Program-made: the position numbers and the translations under genes
Notes under the pieces: model-generated
The model's input: only the letters and a program-made list of their open reading frames with translations
Told to the model about the DNA's origin: nothing
Databases searched by the model: none
In this document: positions 25,901 to 40,900 of the stretch, piece after piece
How the letters are laid out: the number at the start of each line of letters is the position of its first letter
Position numbering within the stretch: the stretch's first letter is position 1
NCBI GenBank assembly: GCA_020796225.1
Contig: CM036753.1
Coordinates: 65,876,865 to 65,940,864, forward strand
Reading direction: 5' to 3'
DNA length: 64,000 nt
DNA from: Arion vulgaris
Lineage: Eukaryota > Mollusca > Gastropoda > Stylommatophora > Arionidae

Positions 25901-28900
25901 GCAACTAGATGATCTGGACTTCGCTGATGATATAGCCCTTCTGTCACATACACGAAATCAGATGCAGGATAAGCTAAACACATTGAATCAAAGGTCCCAG
26001 CAACTAGGGCTGAACATTCATAAGGGAAAGACAAAGATATTGAGAATTAACCAAGCAAATGACAACTCGATCTCACTGGGGGAAATCCCACTTCAAGAGG
26101 TAGAATCATACACATATTTGGGCAGCAACGTAGACAAAGAGGGTGGAACAGATAGAGATGTTAAAATAAGAATACAGAAGGCAAGAGGAGCTTTCATTGC
26201 GCTGGGAAACATTTGGAAGTCCAAAGAAATCAAATCTAGAACAAAAATTCGGATATTTAACTCTAATGTTAAAGCAGTTCTACTGTATGGGTCAGAAACA
26301 TGGAGAACAACTAAAACAATAGCGCATAAATTTCAAACATTCATCAATGGTGTCTGCGCAGAATAGAGGGAATAAGATATTATGATAGGGTCACAAATGA
26401 GGAACTTATGGAGAGAACAAGACAGATTCCAGTGAACAAACAGGTTAAAAAAGACGCTGGATAGGACACACTTTGCGAAAACCGGAGGGGAATATAACAA
26501 GAAGGGTCCTTGCCTGGAACCCGCAGGGACAGCGAAAGAAGGGAGGCCGAGAAATACATGGAGGCGGAGATCAACATATAAAGAAGAGCTGGAGGGAGCT
26601 GCAGGAGATAGCTAGAGATAGGAAGACTTGGCATGAGTTGGTTGAGGGCCTATGCCCCAACCCGGGATAAAAAGGCAAAGAGAGAGAAAGTAGGATCAGC
26701 ATTTAATTTGGTAAATACTATAATTGTTCAGAATAGACCATAATACTTGAAATATTCATGTCTTTAACTTAGATTTAATACCAGCTGTAATATATATTTG
26801 TTATAAATCAAAATAATTTGTAAATTTTGACAGGTTACTAAATTATTTGCCCCCCCCAAAAATCAATAACACATTTATATGTACTAACGTTATGTATTTC
26901 TATATATATGTTTATTTTAATGTTTATGGTTTAGTAATTGCAATAGAATATCTGTATATCAGGCTGGTACATTATTCACTTTGGTTGGCTGGCTGCTGCT
27001 GTAATCTGCTACACTGTATTTCAACTAGATAAATAATGACATTTTGTTTCAGGTCCACATCGTCTTTCAGAACAATCTAGTGCAAAGAACTTCTATAGAA
27101 ACTTTGAAGGTATTACTAACATTGATTACTACAAGATACTTAAACTAACAGGACATTTTCATTCATAGAACATTAATACACAACAACAGGGGGACTGCCT
27201 AGAGTAGTTGATAGTAGCTCGGCCTGCTAGCTGTGAGACACCTCATAGCTCGGGTTCGAACCCACTGTCTGGCATTTGTTCGAGTCCCTGGTCTTACTCA
27301 GGACGATAACGTGAGTACCTCTGAAGTCGGAGAAAATCTGCCTGTATGGCGAGGAATACTAATTACGAGTACATTGAGCACACGGCTGCCAGTGTAAAGT
27401 AATTTACAATGTGCATGCTGCTGCCATTGTAAGAAATTGGAAAACGGATTTTCACGCAAAAATCAGTTTCAGAGATGAAACTCGTCTGAGTTGAAGCGGA
27501 CGAAAAGAAAAGAAAAAAGAAAAAAAGAAAAAAAAAAATACACAATGGGGGTCTGTGGTGTAAATGTTAGGTGCTTGTCTCTCGTCCAAGCGTAAAGGTT
27601 TGCTCCTCGTAAAGCAATCTGGATATTTTTCCAGAGATCCTTGATCTCACTGTAGGTGAGATCAAGTTCCTAGTCTTATTGGAGACTGATGATAAAACAT
27701 AGGTCCCATGTTCAATTTGAGCATGTAAAAGAACCCTTGGCAGTTCAAAATTGAGAAGAGCAAGCTGCAAAGCTGCTGCCCTGGCAAAATTCATTAGAAA
27801 AGATTAAAAATAAAATTCCTACAAAAGATCTTCTCCATCTTCAAAATTACATTGGGGGCCCTCGCCAGTGCCACAGAGTTCGTGCACTGCAGCTGAGATC
27901 TTCATGTGTAAAAAGATATCGGAGCACACACGGTTACTCACCAGTGCAATGATGATGCCCTATAAAATCAATCAATCATGTATACACAAACAAATACATA
28001 TACCATACACACACACACACATATTGTGCAATCATTCAGGATTTGACTGGTAGTTTGCACACACACACGAAAGTCGTAAAGAAATAATCATGAAACGTTT
28101 CTGAAATTCAAGTATTAAGTGATAATTTTTATGATTGCATACAAACTTTCCTCATGTGTATTGTAATCTTTCTGTTTTTGTAAATAATATCTATTGTCTA
28201 ATTATTGTTGCCACTGTCATCCACACACCATTTGACTACGTGTCTTCAATACATGTCTTTTTGCTAGACAAGAAGTACTAACAATGGTTGGTTACAATTT
28301 GTTGCAGACAGAGAGAAGAAATTGGCAGATGAAATTTTAACAAATAGGTCAAATCCATTTCATCTATTGTCTAATTATTGTTGCCACTGTCATCCACACA
28401 CCATTTGAGTACATGTCTTCAATACATGTCTTTTTGCTAGACAAGAAGCACTAACAATGGTTGGTTACAATTTGTTGCAGACAGAGAGAAGAAATTGGCA
28501 GATGAAATTTTAACAAATAGGTCAAATCCATTTCATATTTTGGCAGGTAAATTTGACAGCTGTATATTTTCATGAAATTGTTATTTATTTCCTCGCCTTT
28601 TAAAAAAGATGCCGGGTGGGTAATGGACCAGGCTGATATTTAAAATTCCCTAAGGGAGAGATGTGTAAATGATCCAAGTAAGTAAGTAAAAAAGTAAAGG
28701 AACCCTTTCATACCTCGTGGTATATGGGTCAATACAGTGTTGGGCCTGTATTTTTCATTGACCGCCGGCACATGATGGGGGATGTGGTCAGCATCACGCC
28801 GGCCGCCTTTACTTTCCCAGAGCATGTCTGGTACCCAGTTGAGGCTGGGTCGACCTGAGAGCCGTCGTGGTCGGGAAAAATTCCACACGCATTGCGGGAG

Positions 28901-31900
28901 CTGAACCCAGACCACCAGCCATGCCGGCGAGGTTGACAGCTGAATCAATTCCTAAGGCAAGTGTCTAAATGATCCAAGTAATAGTGGTGAATCTTCAACC
29001 CCAACCAGACTGCAAGAATTCTAAATCAAATGTGGTAGCTAGATAAGAGCACTAAACTTGTAGCCAAAAAAGAATGTTAAATGTACAAAGAACCGGTGTC
29101 ATTAGTTGTCACACGCTGAGAGACATACTGAGGAGGAGATATAAGCACTTATTGGCTAATTGGTTCGATGTGATCAGAGGACAAAACTAAACTTAAAAAT
29201 GTAGATTTATAACCTACATAATTTATTCTGGTATTGTTTCTTGGGTATCTTTTTTTCAGCTGTTACATTTCTGGCCTTGTTCTGCTGTCGTTATAAATTA
29301 TTCAGAAGTCTTTATCCATCAATCCCTCACTTTTATTTGGCAGTTTACTTTTCTGTACTTATAAATTCTTTGGAGAATTCTTTGGCCATGTATTGTGACA
29401 TTTTTTTTCATTGTTAAATTGGCTTTTCTTTTTAGAACACTCCATATCGACCACTTATTAAACCATTATTTCTGACTTGTATGTGATCTGAACCTAAGAG
29501 CGATTGTATGTTGTGCCAGTTTTGCGCCTACAAGTGGGCCATTACATCCGATTTATTCAACGCTTTTTAATTTACTAGGGTAGCTTCCCCAGACCCCTAC
29601 CTCAGTTGCCTCTTATGACATACCTCGCAGTGTTACTATTCTTTGCTCCCCTTGTTAGCCCCAGCAACACACAGGTGTTTCATTGTCAAATTGGCTCTAA
29701 ATTGAGGTAACTTATTCTGATCATTACTGGTTCTTTATTTATTCTTTTACATTCTGTTAGCTTGTGATTAAAGTACAATCGTTGTTTATGTGGAAAATTT
29801 CATGTAATTCATAAAATTCAGTTTAAAAAAATGTGTTTCTGCTTGATTTGTTCATACACACATGGAGTGAAAAGTGTACAAAACATTAACTCTACCACCG
29901 CAGGTTTTTTAAAATAAAGTGGTAGTTGAATTATTTGAAAAAAAAATACAGTGAATAACACAAGAGTTATTACTGCAAAAGCTTAACATGATACTGGGGA
30001 AGTCAGCTCGAAATTAATGAACAGACGATCAGAGAGGACATGACTATCCAACTTATTTAAAACTGATTACATTTGTTTGTGTCTGTCTCTCTTCTTTGTC
30101 CATCTCTCCTTTTTTGCCTTTAGACATCGCAGGTTTAACTGATGATCAGTTTTCGAGATAGTGCACACTCGGTCGCTTGATATGCTGTGATATTGTGGAG
30201 TTTAAAGATGCCTGTAACTCCATCAATCCATCTTTTTATTGGTCTGCCCCTTCCTCTTGATGGTTCCATTTTCAAATTATACGCTCTTGCAACTGGTGTA
30301 TTTGGGTCCATTCTCACCAGGTGGCCAAACCATTTCTCTGCATCCCAGCCAAACCATTTGAGTCTCTTTCTGTTTTTCATTGAATCTAACAACAGGTGTT
30401 GTTCCGACTGGTCTTGTTTTATTTACTGCTTTCATCAAGCATCTCATTTCACATGTGGTAATTTTCCTTCTTGTTCTTTATCAGTGCCCATGTTTGGCAC
30501 TGGTAGCATAGTGTGTCTGTCGGATAGCGATAAAAAAAAGATAATGTTTATAGTAATGTTAAAACAAAATAATAATAAAGTACAATATAAATTCTCAATG
30601 ACAAAATTGATATGAGAATCATATTTTTATAAAAAAGTTATTGTATGTTTTTATTTTTGTTTATTGTGAAATAATGTATCTTGACTGGTTTTTGCAGTGC
30701 CAGAAGTGGTGAGCTCTCAGGCACAAAAATTGAAAGTCCGTGAAGTGGGAACTATTGAAGATTTATTTAATGATAATGGTGATGCAGGTTTACATATTGA
30801 TAATTTGCCATGTTTGAAAGTTGTGTGACATTTTTCATTTTGAGATTTCTTTTTATGAATGTTCAATTTCATTAATTTTTGTGTATTTTGATTTGTTTAA
30901 CTTGTCATATTACGTGTGGCACCACTTCTGTTTGGTTTATAAGTTTGACTTTTGTTGCCTTTTGTGCATACATTTTTGTTACTGAAGTCTTAAATTGATT
31001 TGTTCATGATTCACAACATATAGATGCCCGAGTGGTTACCGGGCCCAAATTTGGGGTGTAGAGAATAGAACCACTGTTACCTGCCACGCATGTCGTGAGA
31101 GGCGACTAAAGAGGTTTGGCTGAAATCGGATGCACGTGTCCTAAACGGGTAAAAGTCTATGCGTTTAGGGGCCTACCAAACCAATGTGCAACGTATACAC
31201 GTTCTTGGCAAAGATCAAACATATCACAAAGAGTGATTGAAATTGGTCGTAAAGAACGAACTCAAAGGAGAAGAAGAAGACAACATATAGAAATAAGATA
31301 TACACATTTTATGATTATGTGTTTGATAAATACTATTTACTGCACCAAACTGTGACAAAGTAAACACAATTTTTGAAACCAAATTTTATGTAAGAAAATG
31401 TAACTTGCTTGTGTACTGAACTCATGTCTTTAACAGCATTGTGGTAGATTCTTGGAAATTTGACCATCTTCCATGCATGAGATGTTGCTCAGCCACCAGA
31501 GAAACCTCTGCTTGGATACCTCTGCTTGAGCCATAGACCCCACATTATTTTCCTTCAGTTACTATTTTTGTATTTTTCAAAGTTTGGTAATGAATCATTT
31601 CATTTTATCTTCAGATGATCGTTCATCAGAAAAGAGTCTGACTACTGCCTTACATGAAAAAGGTAACCAGTATGTTTACTTCATATTTCTTCATGTTCTT
31701 CTTGAAACATGGGACTGCATGAAACACTCTTCTGCTATTGTTTTTCTTGAGTTAAAGTCGGCACATGATTTCTTCTGAGTTGCTGAGACTTTCACTTCAA
31801 CTTCCGTTACTAGGTGCTCATCAGTCTTCTTACTTATGTTGTCAGATGTGGGTTTCAGTCAAATACATTCTGGCTAAATTGTGTCCTACATAAGTCTAGG

Positions 31901-34900
31901 TGTCTGCAATATATTCATTTACAGTGTAGGTTTAAGCGCAGTGTCTATTATATGCTGGAAAGGTACTTAAAGTGCAGTGAATGAGAAATTGCACTTCCAA
32001 GTGGTGGCCTTGGTAATGGACTTCATCGCTGCTGTCCAACTAAATGAATAGGAATCAAAGAGGGAAAGCAAAACCAGCCTTCTAAAAGCTGTCATGATAA
32101 CAGTTGTGTCTCTTTCACAACTCTGTGTGTGATTGGCAAGTGTGTTACTGTGATGACTGTTGAGTTTGCACTAGTCTCTCTTACCTTTCAGCTCATCATT
32201 AAATCTTGTTTGGTATTACTCTTGATCATATATTGTAAAGTAGGGGACAGATATATCTGTTGGTGAAAGTTTGCAGTTTGGATTTGTACTCCTGATGTGT
32301 TTCAGAGCCATATAGTTGGACATGTTTTATATTTGTGTTGACCAACCTAATCTTCTTTTCCAGCAAAATTGACATATTTAGAGGATTCATTGTAGTTAAC
32401 TTTACCTATCCATGATCCATGGCAACACAGTGGTTAGTACACTTGTTATCTCGATGGAACTTCTGAGTTTGATCTCAGTTGAAGTTGGATTTTTTCCCCC
32501 CACAAACAGATCTCAGTCAACCTAGTTTCAGCCGAGTACCAGAAAAATACTTGAAAGTTAAGATGGCTAGCATTATGTTGACCACATCTCCCATTGTGTG
32601 CCATTGGTCAAAGAAAAATACAGACCCAGTTTCATATTTTCATTTGTAAACATTTGCAGCAATTTTATTTTTTAATTCATTTCTGCAGGCAGTGGCTTTC
32701 CAGCCGTATCGGCTTTCAACTGTGATGGGTTCTGTTATATATTCAGCTTGAACACCAGCCCTACAATTTTACTGTCTATCTCCGTTAAGACTAAGAAGTA
32801 ACCTCATATGTTGAGATCAGACATCGTTGGAAAATAACTCAATAGCTCCATGCAGGAAGTGAACTGAGTACTTTCGGAGTGAGAGGCACTGACTAGTTCT
32901 GTTATATTTTTCTCGTACCATTATATGTTACACAGAGCCTGCATACAATTTCTCCATAAAGCTTTATCTTGGGCAACTCGTTTAATCTCTTCTATGAGAG
33001 GGAGTCAACCTTCCATGCAGAGACAGCACATGATTGATTCATTACTACATAGTGGATACAATACCAAATATAAACAAGAGTTCATTATACATTGATTACC
33101 TGTGATTGTTTGAATAGATAAGGATAATATAAAACACAAATAGTAAGATGTAGGTTGGAAATATTGCAAGAAGTAAGTGACCATTTATGAGGAACCTTAG
33201 AAAGTCATCATAATGGGTTCAAATTGTTTTCAGAACTCACCTTAATTTTTGTTCCAGGTCATTATGGGGTGAAGGACAATGAGAGAGCAGATACACTGGT
33301 GAGCATTGCTGTATCGAAATGAGCTTTCTATTGTCAAAAGCGACATCAATGCTCTAATAGAAAACATACACTCTGAAGATTTTAATGAAGAAGATAAAGG
33401 ATATTCTCTATCTCAGTTGCGGAAGTTATGTGTGCCGATAGGAGCGGCAAGGCGGAAAACCCTGAGGAAACCCCAATAGCTACATTAACCAGTACAGAAC
33501 GAGAATTGTTAGTCTAAACACACTGAAATGCATGTTTAGGAGATTGGAGCAATTATGGACATGAGCGAGGAAGATGATCCTCAAATGAACAATGACACCC
33601 ATGTGGTGCTGGAGCCCATAAGAGAAGCAAAGAATAGTACCACTGCAACCTACAAGGCATGTCGTAAGAGGCGACTGAGGTAGGGGTCTAGGAAGCTATC
33701 CTAAAGTAAGACATATATTTACTTCATGACCAGGTATTAGAAGAACACAGATATATAACAATGATATGCTTTTTTTCTACAGAGAAAAGTGAGAAAAGAA
33801 GTGAGAAGATTAGTCCAAGCGATTTCCAGAGCAGAGAAGAGGATGAAAAGGCTGATAATGCAGGTTTGTTTAGTTAAATTTGCTAAAGAAGAAAATGGCA
33901 AGTAAATTTAGATTTCTTTTGTGTGTGCTATTATGCAGTCGAATCCATTATTTTGTAACATCAGTTAGTGATTTCGTTTACTTAATTATAGAATAAATGA
34001 AAATCGTGGCATTTCCTTTTCAGAACGTCGCCATCAGCCACAGTAAATGAGTCGTTGATTTTCTATGCACCACATAAACTTCAGTAGTTTGCCATTGCTT
34101 TCAGAGCAGTGAGGTCTATTTTTACAGTTCGTAAAAATCCAAGGGACTAAATTTGCTTCCAAACTGCCCGCCACGGAATTCGAACCAGGTACTCTTGGGT
34201 TTTGATCAAGCTAAATACCGCTTATCCACAGATGCCCACATATAGAATAAATACAAACATGTTATTGCGGTTTTCTGAGATAAGAAAAATTAACAAAACC
34301 TGTATATTGACGAAAAGGCTTCCATCAGGGAAACAGAACACAGAGCTCAAATAAAATCTAAAACAAGGAAAATTTTAAGAAAAAATGAAATAATTTTCCT
34401 AAACCACTTACAATTTCAGCACTGAATTAATGAGCTAATACAGTCCAACTTGATGTCATTGATTGAATTATTGAAATGTTGTTATGTTGTACAATTGTAA
34501 TATTATTACAATTTTTTTCCCCATCTATAGCACTAGAGGTTGTGATACACAAACTGACAACAAATAGTCTCAATGTAGTATCAGAAACAGTTAAAGCACA
34601 GACAGAAGTGGCAGCATGCATTCGTAATCAAACCAAGATGTTAAAGCAGGCCATGGACGACACATCAGATGTGAGATTTTGTACAATTTTTGAATATTGA
34701 ACTTAAGAAATGTACCAGTGTTTATTTCTTCTTCCACTTCTTTATCTTGCTCTTCTTCTTCTTTCTCTTCTTCTTATTTTTAACTATTTTTATATCATAG
34801 GATATGATAAACTGGTTGGTATCTAGGACTAATTGGAAAAGTTCTGATTTTTAATGTCCACTAGAACTGTCTTCTAGAACTTGAAGGGTTAAACATTGAG

Positions 34901-37900
34901 GCTGCAAAGATAATGATAATTTTGCTTAAATTCAGAGATCAGAACAAACATGGCTACTCACCGAAGTGCATTGATGATGGTCTTATCAATCAATCCTCTT
35001 CTATCCTGGGCTGCAGGGGTCATGCAAAGAGAACACTACATGATTTTATCAAATACAGCCATAAAACGCCAACATTAAATGCCACAGTGATCTGTAGAGA
35101 AAGGTAATGGAAGGCGTGGTTCCTGGAAAATGAGGCATGGGACGACCACCAAGACGAAGGTGGCAGCAGGACATCAAAGAAACCTTAAACATGACGCTAG
35201 AAGAGCCCGGAGAACTTGCAAGAGACAGAAAGTTTTTCAGGCAGGCTGTGATGAATGCGACGTTCCACAAGGGACTTGCTACTACTTGAACATCCATAAA
35301 ACATGATGAATGTTTTTTTCTAAATACTTTCTCTTGTTTCTACATAGATCCTCATGAAAGATTCACAGTGGGAGTCTGTGGCTGTTGCTTATAAAGAGAG
35401 AGAACTTGCAATGGCAAGAGCCAACGAGCTTCTTGCAGAATCAAAGTGAGTTCATATGCTTATTGTATTGCTGGATTTTTAAAATGATATCCGTGTTCAT
35501 TGTCATTTAAAACAACAGATGGAGAAAAACACTTGGGTCACCAGTACTTTTGCTTCAATGATCCAGCGGCACTTAGGCTTTTGCCCTTTGGCTCAATGCT
35601 CTGTAGTGGTGTATCTACATGTGTTTGTAAGTTGTTCTTTTGTTCCATATAATGTGTTCTATTTATCTGGCTTTGGAGGAAGTCGGATCATCCTGACCTC
35701 ATCTAACGCTTGGCACCTGAAGAGGTAGTGGTGAATGGTTTCATGATGATGTACATGCAGCTGGCACTCTGGAGTGTGTTGTGATTGAATTCTGTTCATG
35801 TGAATATTAAGTGTAATTTTTCGTGTTCAGTCTAAAAATGGTGCTCTGATCTCTCATGTGTAAGGTGGTTGATGTTTCCATTGGGGTTAGGGTTGGCCAT
35901 GTATCTGTAAACCTCTTCCTGTGTCTCTCATGGCCCATCTGTTAGTCATATTTTTTAATTTGATGTCACAGTTACCAGTACCATTTAGGAACAAGCCATA
36001 TGACGATGTTGACAGTCTTTAAACATAGTCTCTCTCGTACGCGATCACCGATGTACCAGACTTCCCCATAAATTCTATTCATGTGGAAATCTGATTCATG
36101 CAGCCTTAGCATGGGTGTGTTTTATGTCACATCTTCGGCACCATTTGGAGCTCTGATGCTTATCCTTCGGCGATGTGTCCAGTTTCAGCCAGTGTTTACT
36201 CGGTTCGCTCTCCGTTCTGTAGCCATCTATGTTTTTTACGGTGTGGGGTAGCTAGCCCCACAACCAACCTCCTTAGTCACCTCTTACAACATGCGTGACA
36301 GGTAACAGTGGTTCTATTCTTTACACCCCAATTTGGGCCCGGTAACCACTCGGATGAATCATAGTCTAAATAAACATTTCTTTCTTGGAAAATATCCGGG
36401 TTAATGCCTAAAAGATTATGCACAGGATAATAAGAAAATTGAAACAATCAGTATACCAAAAGAATCATGCTGTTCTCTTTATTACTCTATTGGTAAGAGT
36501 ACAGACTTCTACTGTTATTCTCTTTGTTTCTAAACTGGTGTACTTTGAGAAAACCACCAGGTAGCAAGCACGCCTAGAACTGTATACTGTTGTTCTTGAC
36601 TAAAGTCTGAGAAGTACCAGAAGAAAATTAATGTTGAATACTTCTTCTTTGCGTTTGGTTTCTTATACTTGACTAAACCATGAGATGGGTTACCTTTATG
36701 AAGCAGCATATCAGTTGGGAGTTCCTCGTGAGTTCCCCATAGCTTCCTCTATAAGCTTCGTTCATGAGACCATATTTCGTTTAGTAGGTGTATGTATGAT
36801 TGACAGGACTGCAGGATGTGCTCTGGAGTCTGTGTTTCAGTCTGACATGCATGCTGTGCAGTCTATGCAAGCTTTATTTTTTAATGTTAAATAAATTCAC
36901 CATATTTGTTCTTTCAGGAAGAACGTTGAAAAATTACGAGATATTTTACAAGAAGGTAGAAATAATCGAGTAACACAGAATAATCCTGCCATATTTCCAG
37001 CTACCAAGCAATTAAACGAGTTTCTCAAAGAGCTAGGCGCAGCAACTTTACAGGTCAGTGGTTGTTTCTGTACTTTGCTGGTTATTTTCTTCATGTTTTT
37101 TTTTTGTGTGTGTATCTTTGTGTTGACTTTAAAAAAATAGAATTTACTTTTGTTGTTTTTCTTTCTGTTTGTGTCTTGTTCTGAGTCGCAGGATGACAAT
37201 TTGTTCAAATCTACTCATATTATAGTAGCCATGCAGTATTAGTGTTGATGGCTTTCTGGTTGATTTAATCATCCTTTTCTTTTGGTGGTAGGTAACTGGT
37301 ATATCTGGTTGCTCTCCTGCAGCATCTGCCTTGGCCAATCGGTTTCATTTCTTGATATTCCACAGTCTCGTTCGCTGATGTTCAATGTCTACACAATGAG
37401 TCCGGTTCTCTGGATGTATGTTGTTTATTTGTTAGTTCATCAAAGCTTCCAAACAGCTTTGTGTGGATGTCTGTCTCTGTTGGCCAGTGTTCTTTCCGCA
37501 GTTGATTCATCAGGTGACAATCTTGCAGGATGTGTTCGGCTGTCTGTCCACATTCACATGTTGGTGATGGAACTAATTTTAGTCTGTGTGTCTGTTCAAT
37601 CTGTTGTGTCCAGTTATGAGTCGAAACAATATCACCTGCCTTGCGCTATCTAGACAGTGGTAATTGTCTCTTTGCTGGTCTTCTTTTCTATTGACCTTGA
37701 TGGGCGTTTTCTTGTCCTAGATGGTGATTATTTGATTCATTTATATTCCACAGTGAGATGGTATCCACTGCAAGATGATCTTGCTCACAACCAAATTATT
37801 TGGGTTTAATTATTTATATTTTGTACATGTGTTGATTTTTGAAAATAAACCCATTCACTTTTGTGTCTTATTACTATTTTTATTGATATAAATGGAACAA

Positions 37901-40900
37901 ATATAGAACACTTTATCAGTGTTACTGAATGGTGATGACACACCATACAGTTTTCATATTTCGCAATGTAGCATCTATGCATTGTATTTTTGATGATATG
38001 TTTAATACTTAAATAGTTAAATGCATTTGAAAATAGATGTCTGCAATAAATAATGAACATAAAATGGAACAATTCAGGAGAAGTGATGAAATCAGAGAAA
38101 TGTCTGGTCAACCACTAACAAAAACTTATAAGAAAGAGAAGATGGAGATATATCAGAATTAAAAAAAAAGCTTTAATTCCAAATAAACAAATAAGGATGT
38201 GTGGGGCCGTAAAGTGCAGATATCTCAGCTTTGCTGTAATATTTAGCCAAACAAAACACAGATTGTGTGTTCATCCCCTGATAATTTAGACTTTGCTTCA
38301 TGTTACTTTTTCCCCTTGTAGGGTTTTTTTGTTATCCTCCACCACTTTTGTTCATTATTACTTCTGGGTATACGTTAAGAATTATACAGCTGTAACATTT
38401 GTTGGTGAAAGTCTTCAGTGAGGGTGTAATATCTTAGTTACTTGCCATATTTACAAGTCATAGTACAGGACAGATTTTACTTTTCCTGTTGACAAGACTT
38501 CTTCTCTTAACGTCTCTTCAAGCATAAGGCATCAAAAAATTTACTCTAACCAAATCTGTCTTGAGCAAGCCAGCTTAGTTCATTCCAGGTCTTTCCTGCC
38601 TCTTCTCTGTCTGTGGTTCTTCTCCATGTCTCTCTAGGCCCCCCTACCTCTCTTGCCTCCCGGATTCCATTTCAAAGCGACATGTGGGTGTCTAGTCTTC
38701 TGTACTCTTAATGTATGTCCCAACCAATTCCATCTCCTCCTTTTTATTTCCTATTGACAAGACTAATGTGGTATCAAACTAGGGCAGATCTAATTTTCTT
38801 TGTAATTGTTAAAGTTACCGTGTACATAATGGCTTTATGTCTTATAGGTTCGACAGGCAGAGGCTGAAGCAAATGTAATGCAGAAATATAAGGATTTGGT
38901 AGAGAAAGGAAAGAAACAGTTTCAAAAAGAGATTGAAAGTATTATACCTTCAATCAAATTTGGTTCAGGTAGGTTGTGTATTTGACTAGAATGTATTGTT
39001 CAGAAATTCTGTCATGTGATTTGTTCAGTTTAATAATTTACAGTTGAGGGAGTAAGGGTTGCTATATCATAATCATTAAATAGCTTGTCCTGAGTAGAAC
39101 TTTTCCATCTTAACAGCTTTCAAAATTTCTCTCTCAAAGGCCTATGAAGCTGTCATGTTCAAACCATCAGTTACATCCTGAATTCATTTTCTGTGTTGTC
39201 TTCCTCTTTGCCATTATGCCTCCTTCCATGATTGTCTTCTTCAAACCTTCATGTCACTTTATATGTTCAAAGGGTTCTCTGGGGCGTAGAGGTTATGTGC
39301 TCGTCTCTCGTGCCAAAGGTACCAGATCCGTTCCCTCGTGGAGCCTTCTTGATATTTTTCCATAGATCCTACCTCAATGTAGGTGAGATCGAATTCCTAG
39401 TCCTATTGAAGACGGATGATAAAATGTAGGTCCCATGTTCAATTTGAGCACGTAAAAGAACTGTGGCAGTTCAAAATTAAGAAGAGCATGCTGGAAAGCT
39501 GCTGCCTGGGCAAAATTCATTAGAAAAGATTAAAAATAAAATTCCTACAAAAATATCTTCAAAGTTACATCGAGTCCGGTGCTACGTAGTTTGTGCACTG
39601 CACCTGAGATCTTCCTGTATAAGAAAGAGGTCAGAGCACACATGGTTACTCACAGAAGTGCAATGATGATGTTCCTATCAACCAATTTACATTTTCAAAA
39701 TACTTCAATTTTCTCATTCTTTTTTGTAGCATCAGCCAGCTTTCTTTGATTTTGAGATCTTTCTGAATAAATCTATCTGTTCTCTACTCTGTTCATGGTA
39801 TGCAGAGGACTCTTTTGTAACACTTATATTAAAAAACACATTTACTTTTCCACTGTCTTTTTTCACACTCATGTTCACGAGTGGATTTTTTCCAAAGACT
39901 TTTTTCGGAAGATTGTTGTCTGAGCTACGGAGTTCGTGCTTTGTGCAATACTCTCGGCAGATTGTGCATCATTTCTGCGAAGAGGGACCGAGCCATATGG
40001 TTTAAAACCCGGTGCAATGAAGTCTAATCTTTCGGCTTTAGACCCTTTTTAGCTGTAATTTTCACTTTTACTGCCAGATATCATGGGGAGATTATTTTTA
40101 TGTTATGTTAGTATGAGTACTCTCAATTAAAATTACTGATATTTTACAGCATTGTATATTTATGTTCTCTTTAAAGGAAATCAAAGATCATCATCAGACT
40201 GTGGTATTCCCTTTAGAAAATATCTTGCTTATAGCTCCATAAACACTTTAACTAGTCATCCATGAAACTGAAATGATTGACATCTTCTTTGCGTTCGTTC
40301 TTTACAACCAATTTTAATCACTCTTTGTGATATGTTTGATCTTTGCCAAGAACATGTATACGTTGCACATTGGTTTGGTAGGCCCCTAAATGCATAGACT
40401 TCTACACGTTTAGGACATGTACATCCGATTTCAGCCAAACCTCCTTAGTCACCTCTTACGTCATGCGTGGCAGGTAACAGGGGTTCTATTTACACCCCAA
40501 ATTTGGACCCCAGTAACCACTTGGGCGAATGATTGACATGAATCATAGATGCATGTTGTTTTATTTGATTTTTTTGGTCTCATTTGTTTGTATTTTTGAA
40601 ATAGGTAAAAAACTAACAGAAGATGAGCTGAGTGCACTGATTGCCCATGCACATCGTAGAATTGAACAGCTGCAGAAGCAGATTGCTGAACAACTTGCCT
40701 TAGAAAGACAAAGACTCACTAATGCTCTTGAGGCCCAAAGACAGGAAAATCTCAAGATGGCCAACATGGCATTGGTTGAAGAACGTCAGAACATGGAAAG
40801 AGAATTTGAAGTTGAAAAAGCTAAACTGGTATGAAAGTGATTAATTAGTTCTTTTGTTTCCCTTTTTCTTCTTCGATTGATCAATTATCGACAGCTTGTT

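Noticed and set aside
27196..27270. Possible functional tRNA gene at the intact B box
   Set aside because: No paired acceptor stem or anticodon arm can be traced, and the unit continues into a SINE body with an A-rich tail.
34427..34621. Minus-strand open frame over the MIC60 exon at 34531
   Set aside because: It is the reverse shadow of a well-supported exon.
39144..39429. Open frames near 39.2-39.4 kb
   Set aside because: They overlap the SINE-F copy and have no coding character.
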